Source: Streptomonospora sp. PA3 (GTDB lineage: Bacteria > Actinomycetota > Actinomycetes > Streptosporangiales > Streptosporangiaceae). From it: a stretch of 64,000 nucleotides of DNA. The stretch spans positions 62,001 to 126,000 of the forward strand of contig NZ_VTZW01000006.1 of the NCBI RefSeq assembly GCF_009728995.1. The letters are read 5' to 3'. Below the pieces are notes generated by a model, which worked only from the letters and a program-made list of their open reading frames with translations, did no database searches and was not told the origin of the DNA. Each line of letters opens with the position of its first letter. Within the stretch, counting starts at the first letter, position 1. A program made the position numbers and the translations under genes. Of this stretch, positions 8,145 to 17,343 are shown piece after piece.

Positions 8145-8452
8145 TTTCGGCCGGACTTGTTCTTATCGCCGCATTGGCGTGTCGCGCTGGATTCCCCGGC
8201 ACCGCAGGCGGATGAGGCGCCGCAAGCATCGCCGACCGCGGGAATTCCGGGCGGTACCGGACAGTTCAATGCGGTTTGCCGAGTTTGCCGATATTTCCGG
8301 GGTTTCCGAGTCTTGCTGCCGGTATCGCCGCGGCCCGGCCCGGTGCGCCCGGTGACGGGGGCAGGACGCGGATCCGCCGGCAGGCGGCGGAGCGGGGGTC
8401 CGGACCGCCCCGCCGCCTGATCCGTCCGAAGGGACGGAGCCGCGGGCGCGGT
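8145..8452. other. intergenic region upstream of the nlpC leader
   Basis: 308 bp between the nlpC leader and the DUF839 stop, somewhat lower in GC near 8230-8310 (TTTGCC repeats), where the nlpC promoter probably lies. No gene or clear promoter hexamers identified. Confidence 0.35.
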
Positions 8453-9808
8453 CTACAGCGCGCCCTTGCCCCACGGCCCGGTGACCGCGTAAGTGATACC
8501 GGGGCTCTGCACGTTGAAGAACAGCACCCGCCCGTCGGGGCTGAATGTGGCGCCGGCGAGCTCACTGGTGTTTCCGCTGTTCAGAGCGGCGAAGTCGAAG
8601 ATCTCGCCGCGGTCGGTGACACCGCGCAGCATGTCGCCGCCCGAGCCGTCCTCGCACAGCACCAGCCCGCCGCTGTTGGGCGAGACGCAGATGTTGTCCG
8701 GGCTCTGCAGCAGGTCCGGGTCGACCGACTCATAGACCAGGATCAGCTGGCCGCCCGAGCGGCCGCGGGGGCGGTACTCCCACACCTGCCCCAGTCCGGC
8801 GTCGCCGCCGCTGGTGGAGTTGACGTAGACGGCGCCGTCGCCGTACCAGGCGCCCTCCAGGCGGGCGAACACCGCGCCGCCCTTCTCGCGCCCCTGGTTG
8901 AACACGGCCAGCGAGTCCCCGCTGTCGGGATCGGGGTCGTCGATGTCGACCCACTCCACCGCCAGCGGTTCGCCGGCGCGCTGCCCGGTGCGGGTGTCGT
9001 AGCGGGGGCGGTCCTTGATCGCCAGCATCTGCAGCTTGCCGCCCTCGCCCAGGCGGGAGGGGGCATCGGGCACGAACCGGTAGAAGCCGGAGCTGCCGCG
9101 GTCCTCGGTCTCGTAGACGATACCGGTGGCGGGGTCGATCGCGACGGCCTCATGGGTGAACCGGCCCATCGCCTTGTAGGGCACCGGGTCCACCGGGCCG
9201 TCGGCGTCCACGGGGACCTCGAAGACGTAGCCGTGGGGGGTGTCGGCGTCCAGGCCGGTGAAGGTCTCCTCGCACGACAGCCACGATCCCCAGGGAGTGG
9301 GCCCGCCGGCGCAGTTGCGGATGGTCCCGGCGAGGCTGGGGAAGGAGTCGACCAGGCGCATCTGCTCGGGATCGAAGACCAGCGTGGTCGTACCGCCCGC
9401 GGCCTGCGGATCGTAGCTGGGGGAGGCGAAGGCGGCGCCCCCGCTCTGCTCGTGGTTGCGCACCAGGCGCAGGGTGCCGTCGTCGCCCTCGAAGGCGGCC
9501 ATGCCGTCGTGCCGACCGGGGGTGGGCAGGCCGCCGCGCATGGGGGTCCCGGTCCGACCGAACGCGACGTAGGAGAATCCGGCGGGCAGCAGCAGCTCCC
9601 CCTCGGGCCCGGCCGGGCGCAGCGGACCGTATCCGCCGTTGTCGGGGGCCGCGGTGCCCCGGTTGTTGCCGCGGCCGGGGCCGGCGGCGTGGGCGGCGGT
9701 CTGTCCCATGAGGCCCTGCAGGGCGGTCGCGGCACCCACCAGGCCGGTTCCCGCCAGGAAGCGTCTGCGGTTCACACCGGGTGTACGTGCGTCGATACTG
9801 TCGGGCAT
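8453..9808 (-). CDS. Tat-exported DUF839/PhoX-like protein
   Basis: 451 aa. The N terminus has a twin-arginine signal (NRRRFLAGTGLVG, Arg14-16) and a hydrophobic stretch ending near AHA (about 42), so it is exported folded. The rest is a beta-propeller-like DUF839 domain: LPAGFSYVAFGRTG, LRLVRNHE, CAGGPTPWGSWLSCEE, YGDGAVYVNSTSGG and the end motif PDGRVLFFNVQSPG. DUF839 includes the calcium/iron-dependent PhoX phosphatases; the acidic metal-binding residues such as CEE are plausible, but the substrate is not proven. ATG at 9808 follows GGAGGGG. No pho box was recognised upstream. Confidence 0.85.
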   Translation of the reverse strand: MPDSIDARTPGVNRRRFLAGTGLVGAATALQGLMGQTAAHAAGPGRGNNRGTAAPDNGGYGPLRPAGPEGELLLPAGFSYVAFGRTGTPMRGGLPTPGRHDGMAAFEGDDGTLRLVRNHEQSGGAAFASPSYDPQAAGGTTTLVFDPEQMRLVDSFPSLAGTIRNCAGGPTPWGSWLSCEETFTGLDADTPHGYVFEVPVDADGPVDPVPYKAMGRFTHEAVAIDPATGIVYETEDRGSSGFYRFVPDAPSRLGEGGKLQMLAIKDRPRYDTRTGQRAGEPLAVEWVDIDDPDPDSGDSLAVFNQGREKGGAVFARLEGAWYGDGAVYVNSTSGGDAGLGQVWEYRPRGRSGGQLILVYESVDPDLLQSPDNICVSPNSGGLVLCEDGSGGDMLRGVTDRGEIFDFAALNSGNTSELAGATFSPDGRVLFFNVQSPGITYAVTGPWGKGAL

Positions 9809-10070
9809 CGGCCCCTCCTTCGACGAGCTTGCGGGCAGGGGCGAGCCAATCCCGCCGAGGTGACCCGCACGTAAGGCCCGCATCTCCAGCGGCTGACGCA
9901 GCAGACAACAACCGCGCGAAGCGCCCTGGAGGCAGCGGCGGGCGCGCGGCGGGGATGCACGGCCGACCGGGCACGCGCCGAAGACCCCGCGGGGCGGCTC
10001 CGAGCGGTTCCAAGCGGTTCCGGCGGTTCTTCCGGCGTGCCGAGGGGCCGGAGAGCCCGGCGGTCCGCGC

Positions 10071-10649
10071 TCACTCCTCCAGGCAGCGCTCGATGATCCC
10101 CGTCAGCCGCCGGGTCAGCGCGGCTGGATCCTGTTCCATGAGCGAGTCGGCCCCGCCCATGCGGCGGACGTTGCCCACGCCGATCAGCAGGGCGGCCACC
10201 AGGGTGGCGCGCGTGCGGGCCTCGGCGCCGCCGATGTAGGCGGCCAGCGGCCCGATGATCGCGCTCTGCAGCCGCTCCTCGAACACCGACTGCAGATCGG
10301 GGTCGCCGATGGAGTGCATCAGGGCGCGCTGCAGCGGCGTTCCCTCGCCCAGTGTGCGGTGGACGACGTGTTCGGCGATGCGCCGGGGCAGGGTGGCGCG
10401 GTCGCCTTCGAACAGCCCGGGAAAGGCGGCGTCCTCGGCGATGACCTCGGCGAGCAGGCCGCGCTTGGCGCCGAAGTACCGGTTGATCAGGGCGACGTTG
10501 ACACCGGCCGCGGCGGCGATCCGCCGCGAGGACACCTGCGCGTAGCCCTCCCGGGTGAACAGGTCGCGGGCGCAGTCGAGGATGCGCTGGCGCGTGGCCT
10601 CGCGGTCGCGCACCCGCCCCTGGCAGGTGTCGGTGTCCGGTCGGTCCAT
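10071..10649 (-). CDS. TetR family repressor of the adjacent MFS exporter
   Basis: 192 aa. Residues about 18-62 form a TetR DNA-binding domain (ATRQRILDCARDLF, then SSRRIAAAAGVNVALINRYFG), followed by a helical ligand domain. ATG at 10649 has GGGAG at ideal spacing; an upstream in-frame ATG at 10661 lacks one. It is divergent from a DHA2 MFS exporter, and a 19-bp near-palindrome sits exactly between the exporter's -35 and -10 and overlaps a TetR-facing promoter. This is the classic autoregulated drug-efflux arrangement (inference from layout). The ligand is unknown. Confidence 0.88.
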   Translation of the reverse strand: MDRPDTDTCQGRVRDREATRQRILDCARDLFTREGYAQVSSRRIAAAAGVNVALINRYFGAKRGLLAEVIAEDAAFPGLFEGDRATLPRRIAEHVVHRTLGEGTPLQRALMHSIGDPDLQSVFEERLQSAIIGPLAAYIGGAEARTRATLVAALLIGVGNVRRMGGADSLMEQDPAALTRRLTGIIERCLEE

Positions 10650-10718
10650 CCGGGCTCCCATGCTGTCGCCGTCGCGGAGTCCCTGCTCAGCGCGGCTTCT
10701 CGTGCGCGGTTCCCCGCA

Positions 10719-10762
10719 CTATAACCCCTCGCCTTGACAAGTCAACACTGTTTACTTATACC
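10719..10762. promoter_or_regulatory. overlapping divergent promoters with a TetR operator
   Basis: Plus strand: -35 TTGACA (10734-10739), 17 bp, -10 TATACC (10757-10762). Minus strand: TTGACT, 16 bp, TATAGT (10719-10724). A 19-bp near-palindrome at 10739-10757, AAGTCAACACTGTTTACTT (8 of 9 pairs match), fills the plus spacer and covers the minus -35, so one bound repressor would block both. Confidence 0.75.
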
Positions 10763-10892
10763 TGGAGGGAGAATCCACCGGACTGTCCGACCAGGGGATG
10801 GTCCGTCCTGTCCGCCCCGGGCCGCTCCAGCGCGCAGGCCCGGGGCCGGCGGCGCAGCGCGATACGGGGCGAGGGAACAGGAGAAGCCGGAC

Positions 10893-12485
10893 GTGGAACG
10901 ACGCTTAGGGGCGGCAGACACCCACGACGCGGCGGTGCCGGGGGAGCAGGCCGCCGCGGAGGCCGCCGACGAGGCGCAGGTGAACTACTCGCGGCGCCAG
11001 ATCGTCGAGATCCTCATCGGGCTGATGCTGGCCATGCTGACCTCGATGCTCACCACGTCGATCGTGGGCACCGCGCTGCCCACCATCGTCGGCGAGCTCG
11101 GCGGCCAGGACCGCCTCTCGTGGGTCGCCAGCGCGACCCTGCTCACCATGACCGCGTCCACCCCCGTCTGGGGCAAGCTCTCCGACGTATGGGGCCGCAA
11201 GCTGCTGTTCCAGATCGCGCTGGTCGTCTTCATCGCCTCGTCGGTCGCCGCCGGCTTCGCCGACGACATGACCTGGCTGATCACCGCGCGCTTCTTCCAG
11301 GGCATCGGCACCGGCGGGCTGGCCGCGCTGCCCCAGATCATCCTCGGCGACGTGGTCGCACCGCGCGAGCGCGGACGCTACTCCGGCTTCCTCGGCTCCG
11401 TCTTCGGCGTGGCCACCGTGGGCGGCCCGCTGCTGGGCGGCTTCCTGGTCGACAGCCCGCTGGGCTGGCGCTGGTGCTTCTTCATCACCGTGCCGCTGGC
11501 GGTGGTGGCCTTCATCGTGATCCAGCGCCTGCTCAAGCTGCCGGCGCGGCCGCGCACCGCAAACCGCATCGACTGGTGGGGCGCCACCTGCATCGTCGGC
11601 GCCGCCAGCGCCGTCATGCTGCTGCTGAGCCTGGGCGGGCAGGAGTTCGCCTGGCGTTCGGCGCCCTCCTACGGGCTGATCGCCGCCGCGGCGGTGCTGC
11701 TGGTCGCCGCCGTGCTGGTCGAGCGGCGCGCCGGGGACCCGATCCTGCCTCCGCACCTGTTCCGCAACGGCACGTTCGTCCTCGGCTCGCTCGCCTCGGC
11801 CACCGTGGGCATGAGCATGTTCGGCGTGATGATCTACCTGCCGCAGTACCTGCAGATCGTGCAGGGCCTCAGCCCTACGGCGTCGGGTCTGATGACGCTG
11901 CCGATGGTGCTCGGCCTGCTGACGGCGTCGGTCACATCGGGCTTCCTCGTCAGCCACACGGGAAAGTGGAAGGTCTTCCCGGTCGTGGGCACGGTGCTGA
12001 TCGGCACCGGGTTCTTCACCCTGACGCGCCTGGAGGCCGAATCCGGCCTGGTGCTGGTCGGGGTCGGCGTCTGCCAGATCGGGCTCGGCCTGGGGCTGTG
12101 CATGCAGATCCTCATCCTGGCGACGCAGAACGCCGTCAAGCGCGCGGACCTCGCCTCGGCGACCTCGGCCGTCTCGTTCTTCCGCAACCTCGGCGGCGCG
12201 ATGGGGGTGGCCGCCTTCGGCTCGGTGATGGCCAACAGGCTGCACGACGAGCTCGCCGAGTCCGCCCGCGCCATGGGAGCCGCACCGGGTACGGCGGACC
12301 TGGCCGATTCGGCCGGCGGCTCCCCCGATGCGATCCACGCCCTGCCGCCGGCCGCCCAGGACGCCGTGATCACGGCCTTCAGCAACGCGATGCACACGGT
12401 CTTCGTCCTGGGCATGCCGATCGCGGCGGCGGCATTCGTGATCGTGCTCTTCTTCAAGCAGATCCCGCTGCGCTCGGGCCGCTGA
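10893..12485 (+). CDS. DHA2 (EmrB/QacA) family MFS drug exporter, 14 helices
   Basis: About 530 aa. A charged cytoplasmic N terminus precedes about 14 membrane segments. MFS motif A appears as GKLSDVWGRKLLF, the DHA2-type motif C as GSVFGVATVGGPLLGGFLV, and ARFFQGIGTGG lies before it. The large number of helices and the end ITAFSNAMHTVFVLGMPIA are typical of EmrB/QacA proton antiporters that expel drugs or toxic metabolites. The GTG at 10893, with GGAG upstream, is preferred; a longer frame from 10734 begins inside the promoter and is rejected. Regulated by the divergent TetR protein. Confidence 0.88.
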   Translation: MERRLGAADTHDAAVPGEQAAAEAADEAQVNYSRRQIVEILIGLMLAMLTSMLTTSIVGTALPTIVGELGGQDRLSWVASATLLTMTASTPVWGKLSDVWGRKLLFQIALVVFIASSVAAGFADDMTWLITARFFQGIGTGGLAALPQIILGDVVAPRERGRYSGFLGSVFGVATVGGPLLGGFLVDSPLGWRWCFFITVPLAVVAFIVIQRLLKLPARPRTANRIDWWGATCIVGAASAVMLLLSLGGQEFAWRSAPSYGLIAAAAVLLVAAVLVERRAGDPILPPHLFRNGTFVLGSLASATVGMSMFGVMIYLPQYLQIVQGLSPTASGLMTLPMVLGLLTASVTSGFLVSHTGKWKVFPVVGTVLIGTGFFTLTRLEAESGLVLVGVGVCQIGLGLGLCMQILILATQNAVKRADLASATSAVSFFRNLGGAMGVAAFGSVMANRLHDELAESARAMGAAPGTADLADSAGGSPDAIHALPPAAQDAVITAFSNAMHTVFVLGMPIAAAAFVIVLFFKQIPLRSGR

Positions 12486-12565
12486 GCGGCGCGGACCGGC
12501 GAGCGCGCACCGCGTCCCCGGGGCGCGGCCGCCGGCCGGCGGAGGGCGGCTGCGGGGCCGCGGCC

Positions 12566-13027
12566 TCAGAGATAGCGGCGGAAGCCCTCGGCCGAGTTGG
12601 CGAAGCCGACCGCTGAGTAGAACGCGTGGGCGCCGGTGCGGCTCTCGTGCGAGAGCAGCTCGATCTTGTAGCAGCCGGCGCGGGAGGCGCGGTCGACGGC
12701 CTCCTCCACCAGCGCACGGCCCACACCGCCGCGGCGGCAGGCCGGATCGACCACCAGGTTGTCGACGATCGCCCACGACTGCGCGTCGTGGGTGAGGTTG
12801 GCGACCACCAGCAGGTCCAGGGTCCCGATGATCTGGCCGCGGCGCTCGGCGACCAGGACCGAGCGGTCGGGGTCGTTCTCCATCCGGGTCCAGGCGCGCA
12901 CGGCCGCCGAGGACATGCGGACGGTGCTGCTCTGCGCAGGGGTGGTGTCGCCCAGTTCGCGTAACAGCCGCAGAATCGCACCGAGGTCAGACCGGATGGC
13001 CGAGCGGATAATCATGGCTTCCGGCAT
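12566..13027 (-). CDS. GNAT family N-acetyltransferase
   Basis: About 153 aa. The GNAT fold is visible: an N-terminal strand IIRSAIRSDLGAI, VLVAERRGQIIGTLDLLV, then the acetyl-CoA pyrophosphate-binding motif VVDPACRRGGVGRALVEEA (R/Q-x-x-G-x-G/A type), and the C-terminal LLSHESRTGAHAFYSAVGF. The substrate is unknown. Start choice is weak: ATG 13027, ATG 13015 and GTG 13039 are all in frame with no strong ribosome site. It lies downstream of the DivIVA-like gene, separated by a strong terminator, so it is probably transcribed separately. Confidence 0.82.
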   Translation of the reverse strand: MPEAMIIRSAIRSDLGAILRLLRELGDTTPAQSSTVRMSSAAVRAWTRMENDPDRSVLVAERRGQIIGTLDLLVVANLTHDAQSWAIVDNLVVDPACRRGGVGRALVEEAVDRASRAGCYKIELLSHESRTGAHAFYSAVGFANSAEGFRRYL

Positions 13028-13081
13028 CGTAGCCGACACCGGGCAGAAGACCGACGTCGCCCCTCAGGCCTGGACAAACGG

Positions 13082-13117
13082 CGCGGAGCGGGACGCTTTC
13101 GAGCATCCCGCTCCGCG
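13082..13117 (-). terminator. terminator of the DivIVA-like gene
   Basis: Perfect 12-bp stem (13082-13093 and 13106-13117), with an extra GCT/AGC pairing around a TTCG tetraloop inside it. It lies between the DivIVA-like stop and the GNAT start. Confidence 0.6.
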
Positions 13118-13209
13118 TACGACATGAGCGAGTCCAGGCGGACCCGGCCGGCGGTCGGCGCAGGCGGCGTGCGCACGCGACGGACACTCCGCCGGGCGCC
13201 GACCCCGGG

Positions 13210-14487
13210 TCACGGCTTGATGATGCGCACCCCTTCGGAGGCGTCCCCCTCGTCGGGTCCCGGGGCCTGTGCCGCCTCGGGCCGCTGGTGGATCGCCGTG
13301 ATCCCCGGATCGTTGGCCGGAGCCGCCGGCGCCTGTCCCCCCTGCTGGGGCCGGCCGCTCTGGTTCTGCTGCTGCGGTTGCTGTGTCGGCTGCTGCTGCG
13401 GTGCGGGGCCCGCATAGCGCTGGCCCTGCGGCTGCGGCGCCTGGCGGACCGGCTGCGCCGCGGCCCCCTCGCCCTGCCTGCCGGCGGGCGGCTGCGGGTC
13501 GAGGCGGACCGTGGACTCGTCGGCCACGTCCAGCGGCCGGCCGGCGGGGCCGACCTGCGCGCCGGACTCGGCCTGCTGCCGGCCTACCGGGGCGTTGGGA
13601 CCGGAGTCGCCGCGCGCCCCGGCTGCCGCGGGCGGCTGCTGCGGCGACGCGGCCGCGGCCTGCTGCTCGGCGGGCTGCGGACGCGGCTTCTGCTGGGCCT
13701 GCCCGCCCTGCTGCCCTTGCTGAACCTGCCGGCCCTGCTGCGGGCGGCCGCCCTGCTGCTTGGCGGACTGGTCGGCCTGCTGCCCGGACTCGCCCGAGCC
13801 CTCCTGCTCGGCTGCGAACTCGCCCTGGGACAGCCCCGTCTCCAGCGGCCCCGCCTTCTTCTCGGCGTTGAGCAGTTCGGCCAGCGTGCCGTGCATGTCG
13901 CTGAGCCGGCGCACGGCCTCGCCGTGGGTCGCCGTGAGCGTGGCCAGCCTGCGGTCGGCGGTGTCGTTGATCTTCTTGGCCCTGGCCTCGGCGTCGGCGA
14001 CGCGGCGCTGGGTCTCCTCCTCGGCCTGGGACCGGAGCTGTTCGGCCTCCTGCTTGGCCGCCGAGACCATCTCCTGGGCTTCGGTGCGCGCACTGGAGAC
14101 GACGCGCTCGGCGTGCTCCTCGGCGTCCTTGACCCGCTTGGCCGCCTCTTCCTCCGCCTTGCCGCGGATGGCCTCGACTTCGCTGTCGACCTTGCTGCGC
14201 TTCTCCTTCGCCTCTTCCTCGGCGATGCGAAGGATCGTGGACATGCGTTCGCTGATCTGTTCGTGCTCGGGCTTGACCGCGGCCTGCTCCTTGGCCTCGG
14301 CCAGCTCGCGGCGGAGCTGCTCCAGCTCGTCGTGGGCGCGCGCCAGCCGCTCCTGCAGGTCGCGGGTCTGGTTGTGGGTGCGCACCACGTAGTCGTCGAC
14401 CTGGCGCTTGCTGTAGCCCCGCTTCTCGGTCGGGAAGGCTTCCTCGCGGAGGAAGTTCGGCAAGATCTCTGCGCTGTGCTCGTTCAT
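13210..14487 (-). CDS. DivIVA-like coiled-coil protein with Gln/Pro-rich tail
   Basis: 425 aa. The N terminus has a DivIVA-type lead (EKRGYSKRQVDDYVVR, about 21-37), then a long charged coiled coil (about 40-220) rich in Glu, Lys, Arg and Ala with near-heptad spacing. Residues about 225-410 are low complexity: Gln, Pro, Ala and Gly in runs. In mycelial actinomycetes, DivIVA, Scy and FilP proteins organise the hyphal tip and cytoskeleton; this one is best called a DivIVA-domain cytoskeletal protein, not DivIVA itself. The gene stands alone, ATG at 14487, with AGGA very close to the start. The tail could drive condensate formation (speculative). Confidence 0.8.
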   Translation of the reverse strand: MNEHSAEILPNFLREEAFPTEKRGYSKRQVDDYVVRTHNQTRDLQERLARAHDELEQLRRELAEAKEQAAVKPEHEQISERMSTILRIAEEEAKEKRSKVDSEVEAIRGKAEEEAAKRVKDAEEHAERVVSSARTEAQEMVSAAKQEAEQLRSQAEEETQRRVADAEARAKKINDTADRRLATLTATHGEAVRRLSDMHGTLAELLNAEKKAGPLETGLSQGEFAAEQEGSGESGQQADQSAKQQGGRPQQGRQVQQGQQGGQAQQKPRPQPAEQQAAAASPQQPPAAAGARGDSGPNAPVGRQQAESGAQVGPAGRPLDVADESTVRLDPQPPAGRQGEGAAAQPVRQAPQPQGQRYAGPAPQQQPTQQPQQQNQSGRPQQGGQAPAAPANDPGITAIHQRPEAAQAPGPDEGDASEGVRIIKP

Positions 14488-14853
14488 GTCCTAATCAACC
14501 AGGTTGGCTGCCAATGGGATGGTGGCCGGACTCCCTGCCTATCATTCCCATAACACCCGGAAAACACGTCAATGACATTCATTCCCCAAGCTTGGCGGTG
14601 TGATGGGAAACCGCAACAGAGACCCGAATCGCGTGCGAAGTGTGACGTAGTGAACACGGGGGGAGGCGACTACGGTAATGGCCCCTACACCTCCCGCTCA
14701 ATAGCCTGGACGGATCGTTCGCGCGTGCGGCGCGGCTGCGCGGCCGCCGTGCTCACTGCACTACTAAGGTATGCCCGTTCCCGGCGGCGCGGAGCCCGAG
14801 TGCGCCGATTGCACGGCGCGTCTCACCCGCCCGCCCGAGCCAAGGGAGGTCAC
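14488..14853. other. intergenic region between divergent divIVA-like and carbonic-anhydrase-like genes
   Basis: 366 bp, AT-richer near 14540-14590, probably holding the divIVA-like promoter (a TTGACG hexamer on the minus strand near 14570). Plus-strand frames entering the carbonic-anhydrase-like gene from 14572 have poor codon bias. No other feature seen. Confidence 0.35.
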
Positions 14854-15399
14854 GTGTCCGCTCCGCTCGTCGGAGACGCCCCGTTCGGTGAGCCCGATAT
14901 CCACCCCGACGCCTGGATCGCCCCCGGGGCGGTCGTCGTCGGTCGGGTCCGCATCGGCGCCCGCAGCAGCGTCTGGTACGGCTCGGTCGTGCGCGCCGAC
15001 ACCGAGGACATCGTGATCGGGCAGCTGTGCAACATTCAGGACCAGTGCGGCCTGCACTCCGATCCCGGCGAGCCCGCCGTGCTGGCCGACCGCGTGAGCC
15101 TGGGGCACAAGGCGATGGTGCACGGCGCCGAGATCGGCGAGGGCGCGCTGATCGGTATCGGCGCGGTCGTGCTGGGCGGCGCGCGCGTGGGCGAGGGCGC
15201 CCTGGTGGCCGCCGGCGCGCTGGTGCCGCCGGGCAAGGAGGTCCCCGCGGGCACCCTGTGGGCCGGCCTGCCGGGCAAGGTCGTGCGCGAGCTCACCGAC
15301 GAGGACCGGGCGGGCTTCGCCGAGACCCCGCAGAAGTACGCCCGCTACGCCGAGCGCCACCGCGACGTCACCTGGCTCAGCTCGCATCGGCGCGACTGA
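14854..15399 (+). CDS. gamma-carbonic-anhydrase family hexapeptide-repeat protein
   Basis: 181 aa from GTG with a strong AAGGGAGG site. Left-handed beta-helix hexapeptide repeats (IAPGAVVVGRVRIGARSSVW through IGEGALIGIGAVVLGGARVGEGALV) make up residues 20-145, followed by a C-terminal helix (FAETPQKYARYAERH). The three zinc-ligand histidines of gamma-CA/PaaY/YrdA proteins fit His68 (GLHSDP), His85 (LGHKAMVHG) and His90. Arg33 and Gln residues in NIQDQC also match. Catalysis of CO2 hydration is family-based; many homologues have unproven activity. Confidence 0.88.
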   Translation: MSAPLVGDAPFGEPDIHPDAWIAPGAVVVGRVRIGARSSVWYGSVVRADTEDIVIGQLCNIQDQCGLHSDPGEPAVLADRVSLGHKAMVHGAEIGEGALIGIGAVVLGGARVGEGALVAAGALVPPGKEVPAGTLWAGLPGKVVRELTDEDRAGFAETPQKYARYAERHRDVTWLSSHRRD

Positions 15400-15598
15400 G
15401 GAGGCGCCGGCCGTCCCCCGCCTTCTGCGGCCGCGGCGCCCGCCCGACACCCGCCACCCCCACGGAGGCGCTGCGCGCCACCCGTTCGCCGCCGCCCGAC
15501 GCGGCGCCGCACGGATCCCTCCACCCGCACATGACCGTCCGCATTCCGGTTAACGGCCGGGTGAGGACGTCACAGCGTTCAGTAGGGAGCGATCGGCG

Positions 15599-16819
15599 AT
15601 GGGGCCGTCACAGGGGTCGAAGAGGCGGCCCGCGCCGCTGGGGCGCTGGGCGCGGATCGGGCAGTGGTTCCGGCGCGCCCGCTCGGAGGGGGCCGAACGC
15701 ACGACCCTGCTGCTGATCGTCAAGAGCACCCTGGCGGGCACCATCGCCTGGGCCGTCGCCTACACCGCCATGCAGGCGACCGCGCCCGCGTTCGCGCCGT
15801 TCTCCGCGGTGCTGATGATCCAGGTGACCGTCTACCAGTCGCTGGCCCAGTCCGTGCGCTACCTCGCCGCGGTCGCGGCCGGCGTGGCCGTGCAGGGCCT
15901 GGTCGGCTTCCTGACCGGGGCCGGCCTGCTGACGTTCGCGCTCGTCACGTTCATCGCACTGGTCATCGGCAGGTGGCCGCGGCTGGGCTCGCAGGGATCG
16001 CAGGTCGTCACCGCGGCGTTCTTCGCCTTCGCCCTGTACGTGACCGCCACCAGCACCGTGGAGCGCGCCTCCCAGCTGGGCCAGATCATCCTGCTGGTCG
16101 CCATCGGCTGCGGGATCGGAGTCGCGGTCAACGTGCTCGTCGTCCCGCCCATGCGCTTCCGCAGCGCCGAGTACGGGGTCCGCTCGCTCGCGCACGCGAT
16201 GTGCGACCTGCTCTCCGACATGTACCCGGCGCTTCGCGAAGTCGAGCTCGACCAGGAGCGGACCGGGCAGTGGCGGCACCGCGCCGCCGCGATGGAGGGC
16301 ACCGTCGCCCAGGCCCGCAGCGCGGTGCGCACCGCCGAGGAGAGCGTCTACTACAACCCGCGGCGCCTGCTGCGCCGGTACCGGTACGGCACCCGCTCGT
16401 TCTCGGGCTACGCGGGCGTGGTCGCCGCCCTGGAGCGGGTCTCCTACCAGCTGGCCTCCGTCACGCGCACCCTCGACCAGTCGGTGTCCGCCACCGAGGA
16501 CGGACCGCGGCGCACCGAGTTCTTCGGGCTCTACGGGGACTTCCTCGCCGCTCTGGCCGAGGTCGCCCGGCAGCTCAGCGAGGTGGAGCAGGACCGGCTC
16601 GCCGAGCAGACCGATCAGCTGGCGTCGCTGACCCGGCGGGCGGCGGAGTGCGCCCAACGGTTGACCGAGACCGCCGAGGCCGAGGAGGCCCCGAGGCGGC
16701 TCGTCGATGACCCGGCGAGCCCGTACGGCACCATGCTGATCGAGGCGTCGCGGCTGCGCCAGGAGTTCGAGAGCACCTGCGGGATCCTGCGCCGGTCGGT
16801 GGGGCAGGAGCCGTCCTGA
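15599..16819 (+). CDS. FUSC/ArAE family aromatic-acid-exporter-like membrane protein
   Basis: 406 aa. A basic N terminus is followed by about six membrane helices between residues 35 and 185 (TTLLLIVKSTLAGTIAWAV, APFSAVLMIQVTVYQSLAQS, and others), with FUSC signature residues in YQSLAQSVRYLAAVAAGVAVQ. The rest is a helical cytoplasmic domain. This matches FUSC-like permeases related to AaeB/YccS that export aromatic acids or toxic metabolites; the substrate is unknown. GGGAG precedes the ATG. No partner subunit (AaeA-like) is adjacent. Confidence 0.82.
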   Translation: MGPSQGSKRRPAPLGRWARIGQWFRRARSEGAERTTLLLIVKSTLAGTIAWAVAYTAMQATAPAFAPFSAVLMIQVTVYQSLAQSVRYLAAVAAGVAVQGLVGFLTGAGLLTFALVTFIALVIGRWPRLGSQGSQVVTAAFFAFALYVTATSTVERASQLGQIILLVAIGCGIGVAVNVLVVPPMRFRSAEYGVRSLAHAMCDLLSDMYPALREVELDQERTGQWRHRAAAMEGTVAQARSAVRTAEESVYYNPRRLLRRYRYGTRSFSGYAGVVAALERVSYQLASVTRTLDQSVSATEDGPRRTEFFGLYGDFLAALAEVARQLSEVEQDRLAEQTDQLASLTRRAAECAQRLTETAEAEEAPRRLVDDPASPYGTMLIEASRLRQEFESTCGILRRSVGQEPS

Positions 16820-16917
16820 GCCCTCGGCCGGGCGCGGTTCCGCCCGTGTTCCCGACTACGTCGTGTCCGTCCCAGGCGGCACGCGGAGGTTCCTGGAAAG
16901 CGGCACCGCCGCCGTTC

Positions 16918-17343
16918 TCAGCACGCCTGGCCGCGCCCTTCCACGGGGCAGGGCGCCTCGCGGTCCCAGCCGTTGGGTGAGCAGGCCACCACCGAGACGA
17001 ACGCGCGCTCGTCGCCACCGAGCTGGTACTGCCAGGTGACGTCGCGGCCGTCGGCCAGGTCGCGCAGAGCAGCGGCGTACCGGCCGCCGGCGGGCGCCCA
17101 GAAGGCGTCCGGGCCGTCGATCTCGGTGCGCACCTTCTCGTACTGGGCGGCCATCCACTCCGCGGCGCCTTCGGGCTCGCCCCAGGTGCCCGCGACCTTG
17201 TCCGCGGGCTTGCGCAGCCACCAGCACATCTTGACGGGAGGCACGTCCGCGGTCGTGAACTGGGGACCGTCGATATGGGTGTCGCGTGCCTTGCGCGAGC
17301 GCTCTTCGTCGGATCCGCGCCAGAAGTACCCGTGGTAGTGCAC
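16918..17343 (-). CDS. hypothetical protein, 141 aa
   Basis: GTG start at 17343 gives a His-rich N terminus (HYHGYFWRGSDEERSRKA), then CWWLRKPADKVAGTWGEP and AFWAPAGGRYAAALRDLADG; cysteines lie at the C terminus. No signal peptide or membrane helix. Codon bias supports coding, but start choice is uncertain because the frame is open 340 bases further upstream and no ribosome site is obvious. No family recognised; convergent with the FUSC gene. Confidence 0.55.
   Translation of the reverse strand: MHYHGYFWRGSDEERSRKARDTHIDGPQFTTADVPPVKMCWWLRKPADKVAGTWGEPEGAAEWMAAQYEKVRTEIDGPDAFWAPAGGRYAAALRDLADGRDVTWQYQLGGDERAFVSVVACSPNGWDREAPCPVEGRGQAC

Noticed and set aside
8074-8200. ydaO/c-di-AMP riboswitch before nlpC
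   Set aside because: The long conserved ydaO core is not visible; only a 12-bp stem with two hairpins is seen.
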